64,000 nt of DNA, from NCBI GenBank assembly GCA_001636495.1, contig KV440964.1, positions 450,666 to 514,665 on the forward strand, written 5' to 3'. The position numbers were made by a program, and so were the translations under genes. Numbering within the stretch: the first letter of the stretch is position 1; each line of letters opens with the position of its first letter. Under the pieces are notes generated by a model. That model was not told the DNA's origin, made no database searches, and saw nothing but the letters and a program-made list of their open reading frames with translations. This DNA is from Sutcliffiella horikoshii. GTDB lineage: Bacteria > Bacillota > Bacilli > Bacillales > Bacillaceae_I. This document shows, piece after piece, positions 33,768 through 43,211 of this stretch.

Positions 33768-35234
33768 TTATAAACCGTTCTTTTTTGCTTCTTCCCAAAT
33801 GCTATCCAATTGCTCTAATGATAGATTCTCGAAAGACTGCCCTAATTCCTTTACCTTCTTTTCGATAAAGGTAAACCTGCGGTAAAATTTCCGGTTGGTT
33901 AGTGCCACCGCTTCTTCCGGGTCGATCTTATAATATCTCGCAATGTTGACGAGTGCAAAAAGTACGTCCCCATATTCTGCCGCCACACGATCAGATGTTG
34001 CATCTTGATCAAGCTCTTCCTGCAACTCCTGTAGTTCTTCTTTCACCTTTTCCCACATTGGGGCCACATCGTTCCAGTCAAACCCAACCTTGCCTGCTTT
34101 TTTCTGATATTGATAAGCTTTTGTCAGATTAGGAAGCCCTTTTGCCACCGAGTCGAGAATGGACTGCTCTGCCCTTTCTCCTTTTTCTTCGGCTTTAATT
34201 GCTTCCCAATTAGTGATGACATCTTCTGCATCCTCTACGGAAGTGTCGGCAAACACATGGGGATGTCTGCGGATCATCTTCTCATTGATCCCTTCGATTA
34301 CATCCTCTATGCTGAAGTACCCCTCATCCTCGCCGATCTGGGCATGGAGCAACACCTGCAACAGGACATCTCCCAACTCCTCGATGATCCCATCCGTGTC
34401 TTCTTCATCTATGGCATCGAGCAGTTCATATGCTTCTTCTATCAGATACTTTTTCAAGGATTCGTGGGTCTGTTTCTGATCCCATGGACAGCCGCCAGGG
34501 CCCCTTAAGGTTGCAATGGTCTTGCGGAAGGAGGAGAACTGTTTATAGAGCATTTCTTCCTCTTTCACGGCAGGAACATAGACGCTCGTTAGATTGTTGA
34601 TTTCTGCCACTCGGTCCAGTTCATACAACGGCACCTCTGTGATCTGCTCCATGGAGGATCCAGCTGCCGTTACAATCGTTACTGGGTAATCATCAGGAAG
34701 GATTTCCATCAAGGTAAGCTTCACTTCGGATGCAATGAAGGCATCATACACCTGACAGAATATCATCGCCTGTGTCGGTTCGATTGCCTCCTTCACAAGC
34801 GCTGTTGCATCGTGGAACTGGAAACCATCGATGGGGTCAAGCCCCACGGCCGTGAACATCGGATCAAGGAAGCTTTGCCCACCTTTAATGTCGAGCTTGA
34901 TGATGCCTTCTTTTTCTTTATCCAATAAGATCTGGACGGTTTTTTCCGCCACCAGCGGATGACCGGGAACGGCGTACACAATTTCTTGTTGCTGTTCGCT
35001 AAGCGCAATTAGCTCTTCTGCAATTCTTTCGTAGACCGTGCCGAATGTACCCTCTTGCTCATAGATGGCATCGAATGATTCGTATGCTAGACCTTCTTTT
35101 TCCAGTTCCGCAATTACAGGGTGTTCTTTTGTGCGGAGGTAAAGGTGTTCAGCCTGCATTAATTGCTTATATACTCCCATCGGAAGCTGTTCGAGGTCAC
35201 CGGCACCGAGGCCTAGAATCTTTATTATATTCAT
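33768..35234 (-). CDS. yabN: YabN: tetrapyrrole methylase-like domain fused to MazG NTP pyrophosphohydrolase
   Basis: A 488-residue two-domain protein. The N-terminal SAM-dependent methylase fold (about 1-225; ILGLGAGDLEQLPMG, AVPGHPLVAEKTVQ) is followed by two MazG-type helical modules: GGCPWDQKQTHESL, EEAYELLDAI, EELGDVLLQVLLHA, then a second EYGDVLFALVNIARY. The MazG part hydrolyses nucleoside triphosphates; the methylase substrate is unknown. Confidence 0.94.
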   Translation of the reverse strand: MNIIKILGLGAGDLEQLPMGVYKQLMQAEHLYLRTKEHPVIAELEKEGLAYESFDAIYEQEGTFGTVYERIAEELIALSEQQQEIVYAVPGHPLVAEKTVQILLDKEKEGIIKLDIKGGQSFLDPMFTAVGLDPIDGFQFHDATALVKEAIEPTQAMIFCQVYDAFIASEVKLTLMEILPDDYPVTIVTAAGSSMEQITEVPLYELDRVAEINNLTSVYVPAVKEEEMLYKQFSSFRKTIATLRGPGGCPWDQKQTHESLKKYLIEEAYELLDAIDEEDTDGIIEELGDVLLQVLLHAQIGEDEGYFSIEDVIEGINEKMIRRHPHVFADTSVEDAEDVITNWEAIKAEEKGERAEQSILDSVAKGLPNLTKAYQYQKKAGKVGFDWNDVAPMWEKVKEELQELQEELDQDATSDRVAAEYGDVLFALVNIARYYKIDPEEAVALTNRKFYRRFTFIEKKVKELGQSFENLSLEQLDSIWEEAKKNGL

Positions 35235-35257
35235 ATATGGACACCAACTTTTTGTTA

Positions 35258-36850
35258 TTATTTGAGCTTTACTAGCTTCACTAATTTTTTTCCTAAAGGG
35301 AGAATATGTAGTTCTTCTCTAGTAAAAAAGTTATTTTTTATCAGAATTAATAGGTAGACGGTTCCGCCGATTGCCACTCCGAGAATGCTCTGGATGGTGG
35401 CCAGTGTCCGGCTGTCTCCTATAAGTGCGTTCGTGAGTAACAGATAGAGTCCCAATACGGCTGACATCATGGCAATACTCACAAGTAAGGGAATGGTCGG
35501 CATTCTCTCGAATATGGAGGTTCCCGTCTTCTTTTTCAGTGCCAGAACCATCATGAAGGCTACCGAAGCGAACGCGATTAATGTACCTATTGCTGCTCCC
35601 AAAGTTGAAAGTGGAGGGATCAAGATGACATTGAGCGCATATTTCAGTCCTATTCCGATTCCCACGAAAAGAGCCGGAAGATATGGGTTGCCGAGTCCCT
35701 GTAAAATGGCAGCTGCCGTCAGGGCAATACTGCAGAAGAGAATCGACAATCCTAGCACCAATAGGACGTTGTAGCCATTTTCATTGGAGAAAAGCATTAC
35801 ATTTACTGGTTTGATAAGCCAGGCAAGTCCTACAGCGGCTCCTGCGCCCACCGCAATGCTCACCCGAATCGAAAGGCTAATCTTCTCTTTTGCTTCTTCT
35901 TTCCCCTTTGTGAGAATGATATACGGCACTAGGGAAAGGGAAAATGCCGTTGCCACCACGGTTCCAAGCTGTATGAGGGGCTGTCCCCTGTCATACACCC
36001 CTTTTAGCTCTTTGGCGCTTTGTTCGCCAATCCCCGCCTCCAATAGCCAAGCATAGATGGTAAACGCGTCTACCATTTGAAAAAGGATCATCAATAGAGA
36101 GCTGATACAAATAGTAAAGCCTTGAAGCACGAGGACTTTTATAATAGATTTCGAAGAGGGAAGCAAATTAGAAGGTACTACCTTCTGTTTCTGTCCCTTT
36201 TTTGTCTTTTGATAAAAAGCCAGCAGCACTAAAACTGCAGCAAATCCTCCAGCAACGGAGCCGAATATTGCACCTGCTCCCACTTCATATAGAGAAAAGC
36301 CTGCGTTTACCATGAAATAGGCCAGAATCAGTATCGTTCCTACTCTGATCAACTGTTCGCTTACTTGGGAAACTGCTGTCGGGGTCATCTCTCCAAGTCC
36401 TTGGAAACTCCCCCGCCAAACGGAGACCAGCGGTAACAACAGAAAAGAAAACGCAACTATTTTGATCAAAACGGCAAGCTCCGTGTCTCCCATAAAGGCA
36501 GCCACAAGCGGGGCCCCAAAATAAAGAAGGAAGAAAAAGATCAACCCGAGCAGCGTTAGAAAAAAGAAGGATACCCAACGTATTTTACTTGCCGCCTGTT
36601 CCCTGGTCTCTCCCGGATGTTCTGCAATGATTTTGGAAATGACGACCGGAAAACCATATGTAGATAAAATAATGGCCACCCCAAAGAAGGGATATACTTG
36701 CTGATAAATATAAAAGCCGACATCTCCTACGATATTCTGGAAGGGAACCCGATATGCTGCACTGAGGATTTTCGTGAGGATTCCTGCAATGGTTAAAATC
36801 ATTGCGCCCTTCCAGACCTTTTGATAGGAGTGTGGTGATCGTTCGTTCAT
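35258..36850 (-). CDS. yabM: polysaccharide/lipid flippase-like membrane protein YabM (MOP superfamily)
   Basis: A 530-residue polytopic membrane protein with about 14 helices and the SpoVB/MurJ-like N-terminus (KGAMILTIAGILTKILSAAYR). Family members flip lipid-linked sugars. B. subtilis YabM is linked to SpoVB and YkvU paralogues, so a spore or cell-envelope role is inferred; the substrate is unknown. It lies between spoVT and yabN. Confidence 0.92.
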   Translation of the reverse strand: MNERSPHSYQKVWKGAMILTIAGILTKILSAAYRVPFQNIVGDVGFYIYQQVYPFFGVAIILSTYGFPVVISKIIAEHPGETREQAASKIRWVSFFFLTLLGLIFFFLLYFGAPLVAAFMGDTELAVLIKIVAFSFLLLPLVSVWRGSFQGLGEMTPTAVSQVSEQLIRVGTILILAYFMVNAGFSLYEVGAGAIFGSVAGGFAAVLVLLAFYQKTKKGQKQKVVPSNLLPSSKSIIKVLVLQGFTICISSLLMILFQMVDAFTIYAWLLEAGIGEQSAKELKGVYDRGQPLIQLGTVVATAFSLSLVPYIILTKGKEEAKEKISLSIRVSIAVGAGAAVGLAWLIKPVNVMLFSNENGYNVLLVLGLSILFCSIALTAAAILQGLGNPYLPALFVGIGIGLKYALNVILIPPLSTLGAAIGTLIAFASVAFMMVLALKKKTGTSIFERMPTIPLLVSIAMMSAVLGLYLLLTNALIGDSRTLATIQSILGVAIGGTVYLLILIKNNFFTREELHILPLGKKLVKLVKLK

Positions 36851-36921
36851 AAAAAGCCCGCCTTAAAGGTATTCGTACAATTGTATAATTATAGCATATT
36901 TTTCACTAAGAAGGCCTGTAC

Positions 36922-36960
36922 CAAAAGAAAAGAAGCAACAGACACGAGTGTCTGCTGCTC
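36922..36960 (-). terminator. spoVT terminator
   Basis: GCAGCAGACAC-TCG-TGTCTGTTGC followed by TTCTTTTCTTTT on the minus strand. Confidence 0.88.
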
Positions 36961-36970
36961 CCACTAGATA

Positions 36971-37507
36971 TTATTGCTCCATCTGTCTTGCAAGGAAGCC
37001 GGCAGCTGTTTCCACAGCTTTCTGTTCCACTTCACCAAGCGCCTTATCTTTGGACATGATAACGACTGCCCCAATCGGATCTCCGTTTGCCACGATAGGC
37101 CCAATGGTATAGGATGCAAGCGTTTCTGTGTGTCCATCGACAATAGCCATTTGCTGTTCTTCCGTTTTCAATACGGAATTGCGGTCTTCCATGGATTTCT
37201 CCACTATCTCGCTGATGCTTTTGCTCAGATATTCCTTCTTGGAGCTGCCAGCGACTGCAATAAACGTATCGCGATCACAAATCAATACAGGGTGTCCAAG
37301 GCTATCATAGAGAGCTTCTGCATATTCTTTGGCGAAATCACTAAGCTCACTAATAGGAGAGTACTTCTTCAAGATTACCTCTCCATCCCGATCGACGAAA
37401 ATCTCAAGCGGGTCACCCTCGCGAATACGCAGGGTTCTTCTTATTTCTTTAGGAATTACAACGCGACCGAGGTCATCAATACGACGAACAATACCAGTTG
37501 CTTTCAT
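36971..37507 (-). CDS. spoVT: stage V sporulation regulator SpoVT (AbrB family with GAF domain)
   Basis: Forespore transcription factor tuning SigG genes. The 178 residues have an AbrB swapped-hairpin DNA-binding domain (1-53; GIVRRIDDLGRVVIPKEIRR) followed by a GAF-like sensor (about 58-178). ATG follows AAGGAGG. A SigG-type promoter is visible upstream, as expected for late forespore expression. Confidence 0.97.
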   Translation of the reverse strand: MKATGIVRRIDDLGRVVIPKEIRRTLRIREGDPLEIFVDRDGEVILKKYSPISELSDFAKEYAEALYDSLGHPVLICDRDTFIAVAGSSKKEYLSKSISEIVEKSMEDRNSVLKTEEQQMAIVDGHTETLASYTIGPIVANGDPIGAVVIMSKDKALGEVEQKAVETAAGFLARQMEQ

Positions 37508-37609
37508 TTCTTAGGTTGCCTCCTTCATCCGATGATAAAAAGAGATGAGTTAAATTGGTGGAATTGATCAAGATGTCCTGCTTTTGAAGAATTCACCATT
37601 CGTTGAAGT

Positions 37610-37639
37610 TAGTATCCTACACTCAGGGAGTTATATACA
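37610..37639 (-). promoter_or_regulatory. spoVT SigG/SigF-type promoter
   Basis: -35 TGTATA (37634-37639), 17 nt, -10 GATACTA (37610-37616), against the SigG pattern TGNATA-N17/18-CATACTA. Confidence 0.75.
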
Positions 37640-37713
37640 TGTTGGAAAAGTTTTTTTCTGATAGTAAATTCCCCCAGTATTTATATAGACGTTTCTTCAC
37701 AAACTCAAACCTT

Positions 37714-40700
37714 TTAGGAAGCATTCACGCTTTCTTTTTTCACTTTTTCTAGTCCTTTTATCATAGAAATGGCAACCCCGATCCACTCTTCTGTTGCTGT
37801 ACGCTTCGTCTGAATCACGATCTTCAGCTTCTTTCCTTCCATTCCAAGGCTGACCATCCTGCCAAACTCATTTCCAAGTTGGAACAGCTTTTGCCCATCT
37901 ACTACTTCACTTGCTTCCTCTGAAAGAAGGATCACAAGCTCCTGCTTTGTTTGCTTGATGGAATCGACCTTCTCTTTAAGGCCGTACACCCTCATTTCCG
38001 ATACCTGGAATAAATAATCGACCTCTTTCGGATAGTTGCCAAAACGGTCCTTCATCTCATCCTGAAGTTCCACTAGATCCTCTTTTGTCTCAAGTCCCCT
38101 AAAACGCTTATACATGTCGATCTTTTGCTTGCTATCCGGGATGTAGGACTCTGGAATGTATGCGTCCAGCTCCACATCAATGGAGATCTCATGCGCCTTT
38201 TTCGCGTCTTTCGGTCCTTGGCGCTGCTCGATCGCCTCTTTTAACATCTGGGAATACATATCAAATCCGACTGAGTCGATAAACCCGTGCTGCTGGGCGC
38301 CAAGCAGGTTGCCCGCTCCACGGATGGAAAGGTCACGCATCGCAATTTTGAATCCAGATCCGAGCTCTGTGAACTCTTTGATGGACTGCAAGCGTTTCTC
38401 GGCCACTTCCGTCAGCACTTTATCTTTTCGATAAGTAAAGTAGGCATACGCCACACGATTGGATCTGCCTACACGTCCTCTTAGCTGATAAAGCTGGGAT
38501 AATCCCATTCGGTCAGCATCAAAGACAATCAAGGTATTTACATTCGGAATGTCCACACCTGTCTCGATGATAGTCGTACTGACAAGCACTTCCGCTTCTC
38601 CCTCAAGGAATTGGATCATCACAGATTCCAATTCATTTTCGGTCATCTTGCCATGAGCATACGTAACACGCGCATCCGGAACAAGCATGGAGATCTCATC
38701 CGCTTTTCGCTCGATATCCTCCACCCTGTTGTATAAGAAATACACCTGACCTCCGCGTGCCAGCTCCCGTTCAATCGATTCCTTCACCAAATTCCCGTTA
38801 TACTCCATCACATAGGTTTGGACAGGGAAGCGGTTTTCCGGCGGTGTTTCGATGACGGACAGGTCTCGCACACCAAGCATGGACATATGAAGTGTTCGCG
38901 GGATTGGAGTTGCCGTCAATGTAAGGACATCAATATTTGCTTTGAGCTGTTTTATTTTTTCCTTATGGGTAACACCAAAACGCTGCTCCTCATCAATAAT
39001 CAGTAATCCAAGATCTTTGTATTTAATATCCTTTGATAATAATCGATGGGTCCCTATGACGATATCAACTGTTCCATTTCCAAGCCCCTTCATCGTTTCC
39101 GTCTGTTGCTTTCTAGAACGGAAGCGGCTCATCAGGCCGATATTGATCGGGTATTCTTGGAATCTTTCCCGGATGGTTTCATAGTGCTGTTGTGCCAGAA
39201 TGGTCGTTGGCACCAGGATGGCCACTTGCTTGCCATCTGTTATCGCCTTAAAAGCAGCCCTGATGGCCACCTCTGTTTTTCCATAGCCCACATCCCCGCA
39301 TAGCAGGCGGTCCATAGGACGGGTTCTTTCCATGTCGAGTTTGATTTCGTGAATAGAACGCAACTGATCTTCTGTTTCCTGATAAGGGAAGGTCGCTTCA
39401 AACTCCCGTTGCATCTCTCCGTCCGGTGAAAAGGCATGCCCGACACTTGCCTCCCTTTCGGCATATAGCTTGATAAGGTCGTCAGCAATATCCTGAACAG
39501 ATGATTCCACCTTGCTCTTAACCTTTTTCCAGTCCGTTCCGCCCAGTTTATAGACTTTGGGCTCTTTTCCTTCTGATCCCACATACTTCTGGACCTGGTC
39601 TATCTGCTCAACAGGTACATAGAGCTTGTCGGAGCCTTGATATTTAATATGAATATAATCCTTATGAAGGCCATTAATATCGAGCGTTTCAATTCCAAGG
39701 TACTTTCCGATCCCGTGGTTGATATGAACCACATAGTCGCCAACATTCAATTCCGTATAGTTCTTAATCCGCTCTGCATTAGAGAGCTTCTGCCTGTTCT
39801 TCGGCTTCTTCGCTTTCTTTTTGAAGAGCTCTTCTTCTGTGATGACTGCAAGCTTTTGCATCGGCAACTCAAAACCGGATTGCAGATCCCCTTCTACAAG
39901 CTGAACCTCTCCATGGGCAAATGCGGACCCTTTCGAAAGCTTTCGGATATCCATTTCATAGTCTTCAAAAACGGTCTCAAGCTTCTCTATCCTCTCTTGG
40001 TTGGACCCAAGTACCACTATGGCATAATTCGCCTTTCTCCAACGCTCAATTTCGGATTTTAACAGATGCATCTGTCCGTGGAAGTGCTGCATGCTCTTTG
40101 ATGACATACTGATCAGGTTTTCCGGATGTGTATGGGGTACCGCCCGTAAGAAAAGAGATAGATAAAGGAACGGTTGCTTTTTGCTATGTACAATCTGGGC
40201 AAAAGAATGCGAGAACGACAGATCATGTACCGCTTTCCCTTCTGCCAAAAGCTCCACAAGCCATTCTGCTTCCTCTTTATCCAAACTCTCGGCCGTTTCA
40301 TGGATACGACTGATCTCATCCATGATGACTAAGCCACCCTCTGGAAGATAATCTAGTAAACTAGCTGGCTTACTATAAAAGAAAGAAAGATATTTATACA
40401 ATTCGGAAAACACTTGTCCATTGCGTACCTGTTCTATTTCATACGAAATATTCTCAGTTAACAGCTGTTTTACTTTCTCATTTTTCACTTTTTTAATAGT
40501 TTTCGCCAATTCTCTTTCCAGGGTTTCCCGGCCATTTTCTAGCTCTTGGTCAGTAAGGAGCATTTCAGTGGCTGGTCCGATTGTCACTTTATCCAAACTC
40601 TTTTGCGAGCGTTGATCCTCCACTGTAAAATAGCGGATGGACTCCACCTCATCATCAAAAAGCTCAATTCGTACCGCATACTCTTCTGTGATAGGGTAAA

Positions 40701-41247
40701 TGTCAATAATTCCCCCTCTGATGCTGAAGTCTCCCGGGGTTGCCACCATTCCCACACGCTGATAACCGAATCTTACTAGGCGTTCTGCCAGGTTATCGAG
40801 TTCTAACGTCTTTTCCACTTCAATGGTCAGCATGGTTTGATGCCATTTTTCTTTTGAAGGAAGGATACGCTTCAACCCCGCTATAGGTGCGATGACAATT
40901 CCACTTTTTTTAGATGACCAGTGATTAAGAGCTTCCACTCGCTGGGCTTTAAGTTCCGGGCTCGCAATGCCGATTTCGGCTGCCAATACATCGTTTACCG
41001 GATACAAGTACAGTTCATCTTCAGGCAAAAAGCTCGCAAGGTCATCGTATACCTTTTGTGCATGATACAGGTTATGAGTGATGAGCAGGATCGGCGCTTT
41101 TCTCTCTTCATACAACGCCGCTATCAAAACAGATCGTGCGGAATTGGATATTCCTGAAACCAATTGTTCCTGTAAACCTTCCTGCAAGCCTACCAGAACC
41201 GATTGGAAATCGTCATTTTCACTGAAGTATGGAATAAATCCTTTCAT
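37714..41247 (-). CDS. mfd: transcription-repair coupling factor Mfd
   Basis: Superfamily 2 translocase that removes stalled RNA polymerase and recruits UvrAB. The 1177 residues match B. subtilis in length. In order: a UvrB-like degenerate helicase module, the RNA-polymerase-interaction domain (NVGDYVVHINHGIGKYLGIE), the RecG-like motor with Walker A GDVGYGKTE, DEEQRFGV box and TATPIPRTL, and the C-terminal TRCF domain. ATG at 41247 follows GAGGAGG by eight bases; an upstream ATG at 41307 falls in the fin terminator. Confidence 0.97.
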   Translation of the reverse strand: MKGFIPYFSENDDFQSVLVGLQEGLQEQLVSGISNSARSVLIAALYEERKAPILLITHNLYHAQKVYDDLASFLPEDELYLYPVNDVLAAEIGIASPELKAQRVEALNHWSSKKSGIVIAPIAGLKRILPSKEKWHQTMLTIEVEKTLELDNLAERLVRFGYQRVGMVATPGDFSIRGGIIDIYPITEEYAVRIELFDDEVESIRYFTVEDQRSQKSLDKVTIGPATEMLLTDQELENGRETLERELAKTIKKVKNEKVKQLLTENISYEIEQVRNGQVFSELYKYLSFFYSKPASLLDYLPEGGLVIMDEISRIHETAESLDKEEAEWLVELLAEGKAVHDLSFSHSFAQIVHSKKQPFLYLSLFLRAVPHTHPENLISMSSKSMQHFHGQMHLLKSEIERWRKANYAIVVLGSNQERIEKLETVFEDYEMDIRKLSKGSAFAHGEVQLVEGDLQSGFELPMQKLAVITEEELFKKKAKKPKNRQKLSNAERIKNYTELNVGDYVVHINHGIGKYLGIETLDINGLHKDYIHIKYQGSDKLYVPVEQIDQVQKYVGSEGKEPKVYKLGGTDWKKVKSKVESSVQDIADDLIKLYAEREASVGHAFSPDGEMQREFEATFPYQETEDQLRSIHEIKLDMERTRPMDRLLCGDVGYGKTEVAIRAAFKAITDGKQVAILVPTTILAQQHYETIRERFQEYPINIGLMSRFRSRKQQTETMKGLGNGTVDIVIGTHRLLSKDIKYKDLGLLIIDEEQRFGVTHKEKIKQLKANIDVLTLTATPIPRTLHMSMLGVRDLSVIETPPENRFPVQTYVMEYNGNLVKESIERELARGGQVYFLYNRVEDIERKADEISMLVPDARVTYAHGKMTENELESVMIQFLEGEAEVLVSTTIIETGVDIPNVNTLIVFDADRMGLSQLYQLRGRVGRSNRVAYAYFTYRKDKVLTEVAEKRLQSIKEFTELGSGFKIAMRDLSIRGAGNLLGAQQHGFIDSVGFDMYSQMLKEAIEQRQGPKDAKKAHEISIDVELDAYIPESYIPDSKQKIDMYKRFRGLETKEDLVELQDEMKDRFGNYPKEVDYLFQVSEMRVYGLKEKVDSIKQTKQELVILLSEEASEVVDGQKLFQLGNEFGRMVSLGMEGKKLKIVIQTKRTATEEWIGVAISMIKGLEKVKKESVNAS

Positions 41248-41305
41248 ACCAGCACCCTCCTCTCTTGTTTGTTTCACTAAATTTATCTTCTCGTTCCTTA
41301 GACGC

Positions 41306-41332
41306 AAAAAGGCTTTGGTATCCCACCAAAGC
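41306..41332 (-). terminator. fin terminator
   Basis: GCTTTGGT-loop-ACCAAAGC followed by CTTTTTG, just after the fin stop. Confidence 0.78.
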
Positions 41333-41336
41333 TAAT

Positions 41337-41567
41337 CTATTGTATGAACCGTTCTTGTTCATGCCAGTCAGGGTTTCGATCAAGCGCCTCCTGGCAATCC
41401 TCGCAAATCGTTTTAACATGTACATCACCATTTTGTTGATATGCTATCATTTCATGTCTTTCCGTATCCGACAATTGATGAAATCCCAATTCTTCTGTGA
41501 ACACCGATTTGGAATCGATGGTGCCGACTTTATAGTCGCAGTGTCTGCAATGATAATGGATAGCCAT
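41337..41567 (-). CDS. fin: anti-SigF factor Fin (YabK)
   Basis: A 76-residue zinc-binding protein that, in B. subtilis, binds core RNA polymerase and helps the SigF-to-SigG switch. Two CxxC pairs are visible: CRHC near the N-terminus and CEDC near the C-terminus, plus a conserved DRNPDWHE tail. ATG at 41567 is seven bases after GGAGG; the longer frame to 41636 adds a non-homologous leader. Confidence 0.94.
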   Translation of the reverse strand: MAIHYHCRHCDYKVGTIDSKSVFTEELGFHQLSDTERHEMIAYQQNGDVHVKTICEDCQEALDRNPDWHEQERFIQ

Positions 41568-41624
41568 TTTCTTCCCTCCACTTTCCGAAGGCCCTCCCCA
41601 AGCAGGAAACGGCCCTTTTACCAA

Positions 41625-41655
41625 TAGTATGAACATAGGGAAACATAGTTATACC
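41625..41655 (-). promoter_or_regulatory. fin forespore promoter (SigF/SigG type)
   Basis: -35 GGTATA (41650-41655), 18 nt, perfect SigG -10 CATACTA (41625-41631). The known fin gene is read by SigF and SigG. Confidence 0.78.
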
Positions 41656-41704
41656 AGGTCGGATGGCTTCCGGCAAACGGCAAGAAAGCTACCTTTATAT
41701 TCTA

Positions 41705-42265
41705 TTACTGATTGAATGTATTCATTACCTGAAGGAAATCTTTAGACAGGTTTTCCTCACACGCTTCTACCGCTTTCTTTACGCTATCATCTATCGCCGT
41801 ACGTTCTTCTGAATGGAACTTTCCTAGTACATAGTCCGATATGGACGGTCCATTATTAGGGCGGTCGATGCCCATTCTGATTCGGTTGAAATTCTGTGTC
41901 TGCAGGTGTTGGATCAAGGACTTAATCCCATTGTGCCCCCCTGCACTGCCCTTCTGGCGCAAACGCAGCTTCCCAGCAGGCAAATCAAGGTCATCATAGA
42001 TTACTACCAGATCCTCTACATCAAGCTTGTAGAAGTCCAATAACGGGCGAACACACTCCCCTGACAGATTCATGTATGTAAGAGGCTTCACCAATAGTAC
42101 CTTTTCACCGTTTATTACCCCTTGTCCAAATATTCCTTTGAACTTGGATTGAGTCAATGGGATATTCAATTTGTCCGCTAGCTCATCTATCACCATAAAG
42201 CCGATGTTATGCCTTGTTTCTTCATATTGACGGCCTGGATTTCCCAGCCCAACAAAAACCTTCAT
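41705..42265 (-). CDS. pth: peptidyl-tRNA hydrolase
   Basis: Releases peptides from drop-off peptidyl-tRNA (spoVC in B. subtilis). The 186 residues carry GLGNPG, the catalytic histidine in TRHNIGF (H19), VIYDDLDLP and [15 protein letters not shown] at 42265 follows AGGAGG and aligns with the family start. A second in-frame ATG at 42325, behind its own GGGAGG, would add [13 protein letters not shown]... (20 residues). Confidence 0.95.
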   Translation of the reverse strand: MKVFVGLGNPGRQYEETRHNIGFMVIDELADKLNIPLTQSKFKGIFGQGVINGEKVLLVKPLTYMNLSGECVRPLLDFYKLDVEDLVVIYDDLDLPAGKLRLRQKGSAGGHNGIKSLIQHLQTQNFNRIRMGIDRPNNGPSISDYVLGKFHSEERTAIDDSVKKAVEACEENLSKDFLQVMNTFNQ

Positions 42266-42459
42266 TTTTTCTCCTCCTGAAACCTCTTCCTCTTTACCAA
42301 ATAAGGATCGCAAAAATTTTTTCATGGATACCTCCCACAAACCTATTCGCTATCTACCATTTTACTTGAACAGAAGGCGAAAAGGAAAGGAGAAAGGACG
42401 GAAATAACGAATTACCCATTTACCAGCGCTGTCCATTTATAGCAAAGCGCGTTGAACAA

Positions 42460-42488
42460 GAAAAAAGACGTAACCCATAAGGTTACGC
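42460..42488 (-). terminator. ctc terminator
   Basis: GCGTAACC-TTAT-GGGTTACGTC followed by TTTTTT, overlapping the ctc stop codon. Confidence 0.85.
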
Positions 42489-43127
42489 CTCCTCCTCTGT
42501 GCTTTCACTTTCTTCTCTGCCTTCTACAAGTTCAGGCTCACCTGGTTCCTGCTCTTCACCAGGATCAATTTCTTCCTCTTGTCGCGGAGGTAAGATGGAA
42601 GCAACCACTTCATCTTCTTCGTGATTAAAGCTATATTTTCCGGATGTGTCTAAGTCACCAATCGTGATATTTTCATTCACGTCAAGTTCCGTTACATCCA
42701 CATCGATGGATTCCGGTACGTTGTTTGGAAGTGCTTTAATGGCTACTGCATGGAGAACTTGTTGCAAGACTCCTCCATCCTTCACTCCTTTTGCATCGCC
42801 TGTAACGTGAACCGTAACATCCACATCAATCTCTGATTTAAAATCAACTACATGGAAATCCAAGTGGACGAATTCCAGACTTTTCAACGGATTGATTTGA
42901 TAATCGTAAAGCATTACTTTGCGCTTATCTGAACCAATTTCAAGCGAAATGATGCCGTTTCGTCCTGTTTCACGAATCGTTTTAATAAATTCTTTACTAT
43001 CGACAGTAATAGATTTATTTTCTGTATCATTCCCGTAAACAACCGCTGGAATTAATCCTTCTTCACGGATTTTGGTTTTTGAAGATCCTTTGAATTCTGT
43101 ACGTTCATTTGCATGTAATACTGACAT
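42483..43127 (-). CDS. ctc: general stress protein Ctc, ribosomal protein bL25 (TL5 family)
   Basis: Binds 5S rRNA in the 50S subunit. The 214 residues have an L25 beta-barrel (1-92) and the TL5 C-terminal domain (about 98-180; GVLQQVLHAVAIKALP, SFNHEEDEVVASILPP), then an acidic tail. ATG at 43127 aligns with B. subtilis Ctc; the frame upstream overlaps the promoter. A SigB-type promoter lies upstream. Confidence 0.95.
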   Translation of the reverse strand: MSVLHANERTEFKGSSKTKIREEGLIPAVVYGNDTENKSITVDSKEFIKTIRETGRNGIISLEIGSDKRKVMLYDYQINPLKSLEFVHLDFHVVDFKSEIDVDVTVHVTGDAKGVKDGGVLQQVLHAVAIKALPNNVPESIDVDVTELDVNENITIGDLDTSGKYSFNHEEDEVVASILPPRQEEEIDPGEEQEPGEPELVEGREESESTEEEA

Positions 43128-43172
43128 TCTAATCACCTTCCTGGGAAAATAAAATACTTGTCTCTCTTTCAA

Positions 43173-43198
43173 TTTCCCCAATTTACGGAAGGATAAAC
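43173..43198 (-). promoter_or_regulatory. ctc SigB-type stress promoter
   Basis: -35 GTTTAT (43193-43198), 14 nt, -10 GGGAAA (43173-43178), close to the SigB pattern GTTTAA-N12-14-GGGWAW. B. subtilis ctc is the classical SigB gene. Confidence 0.78.
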
Positions 43199-43211
43199 AC
43201 GAATCTAAAGA

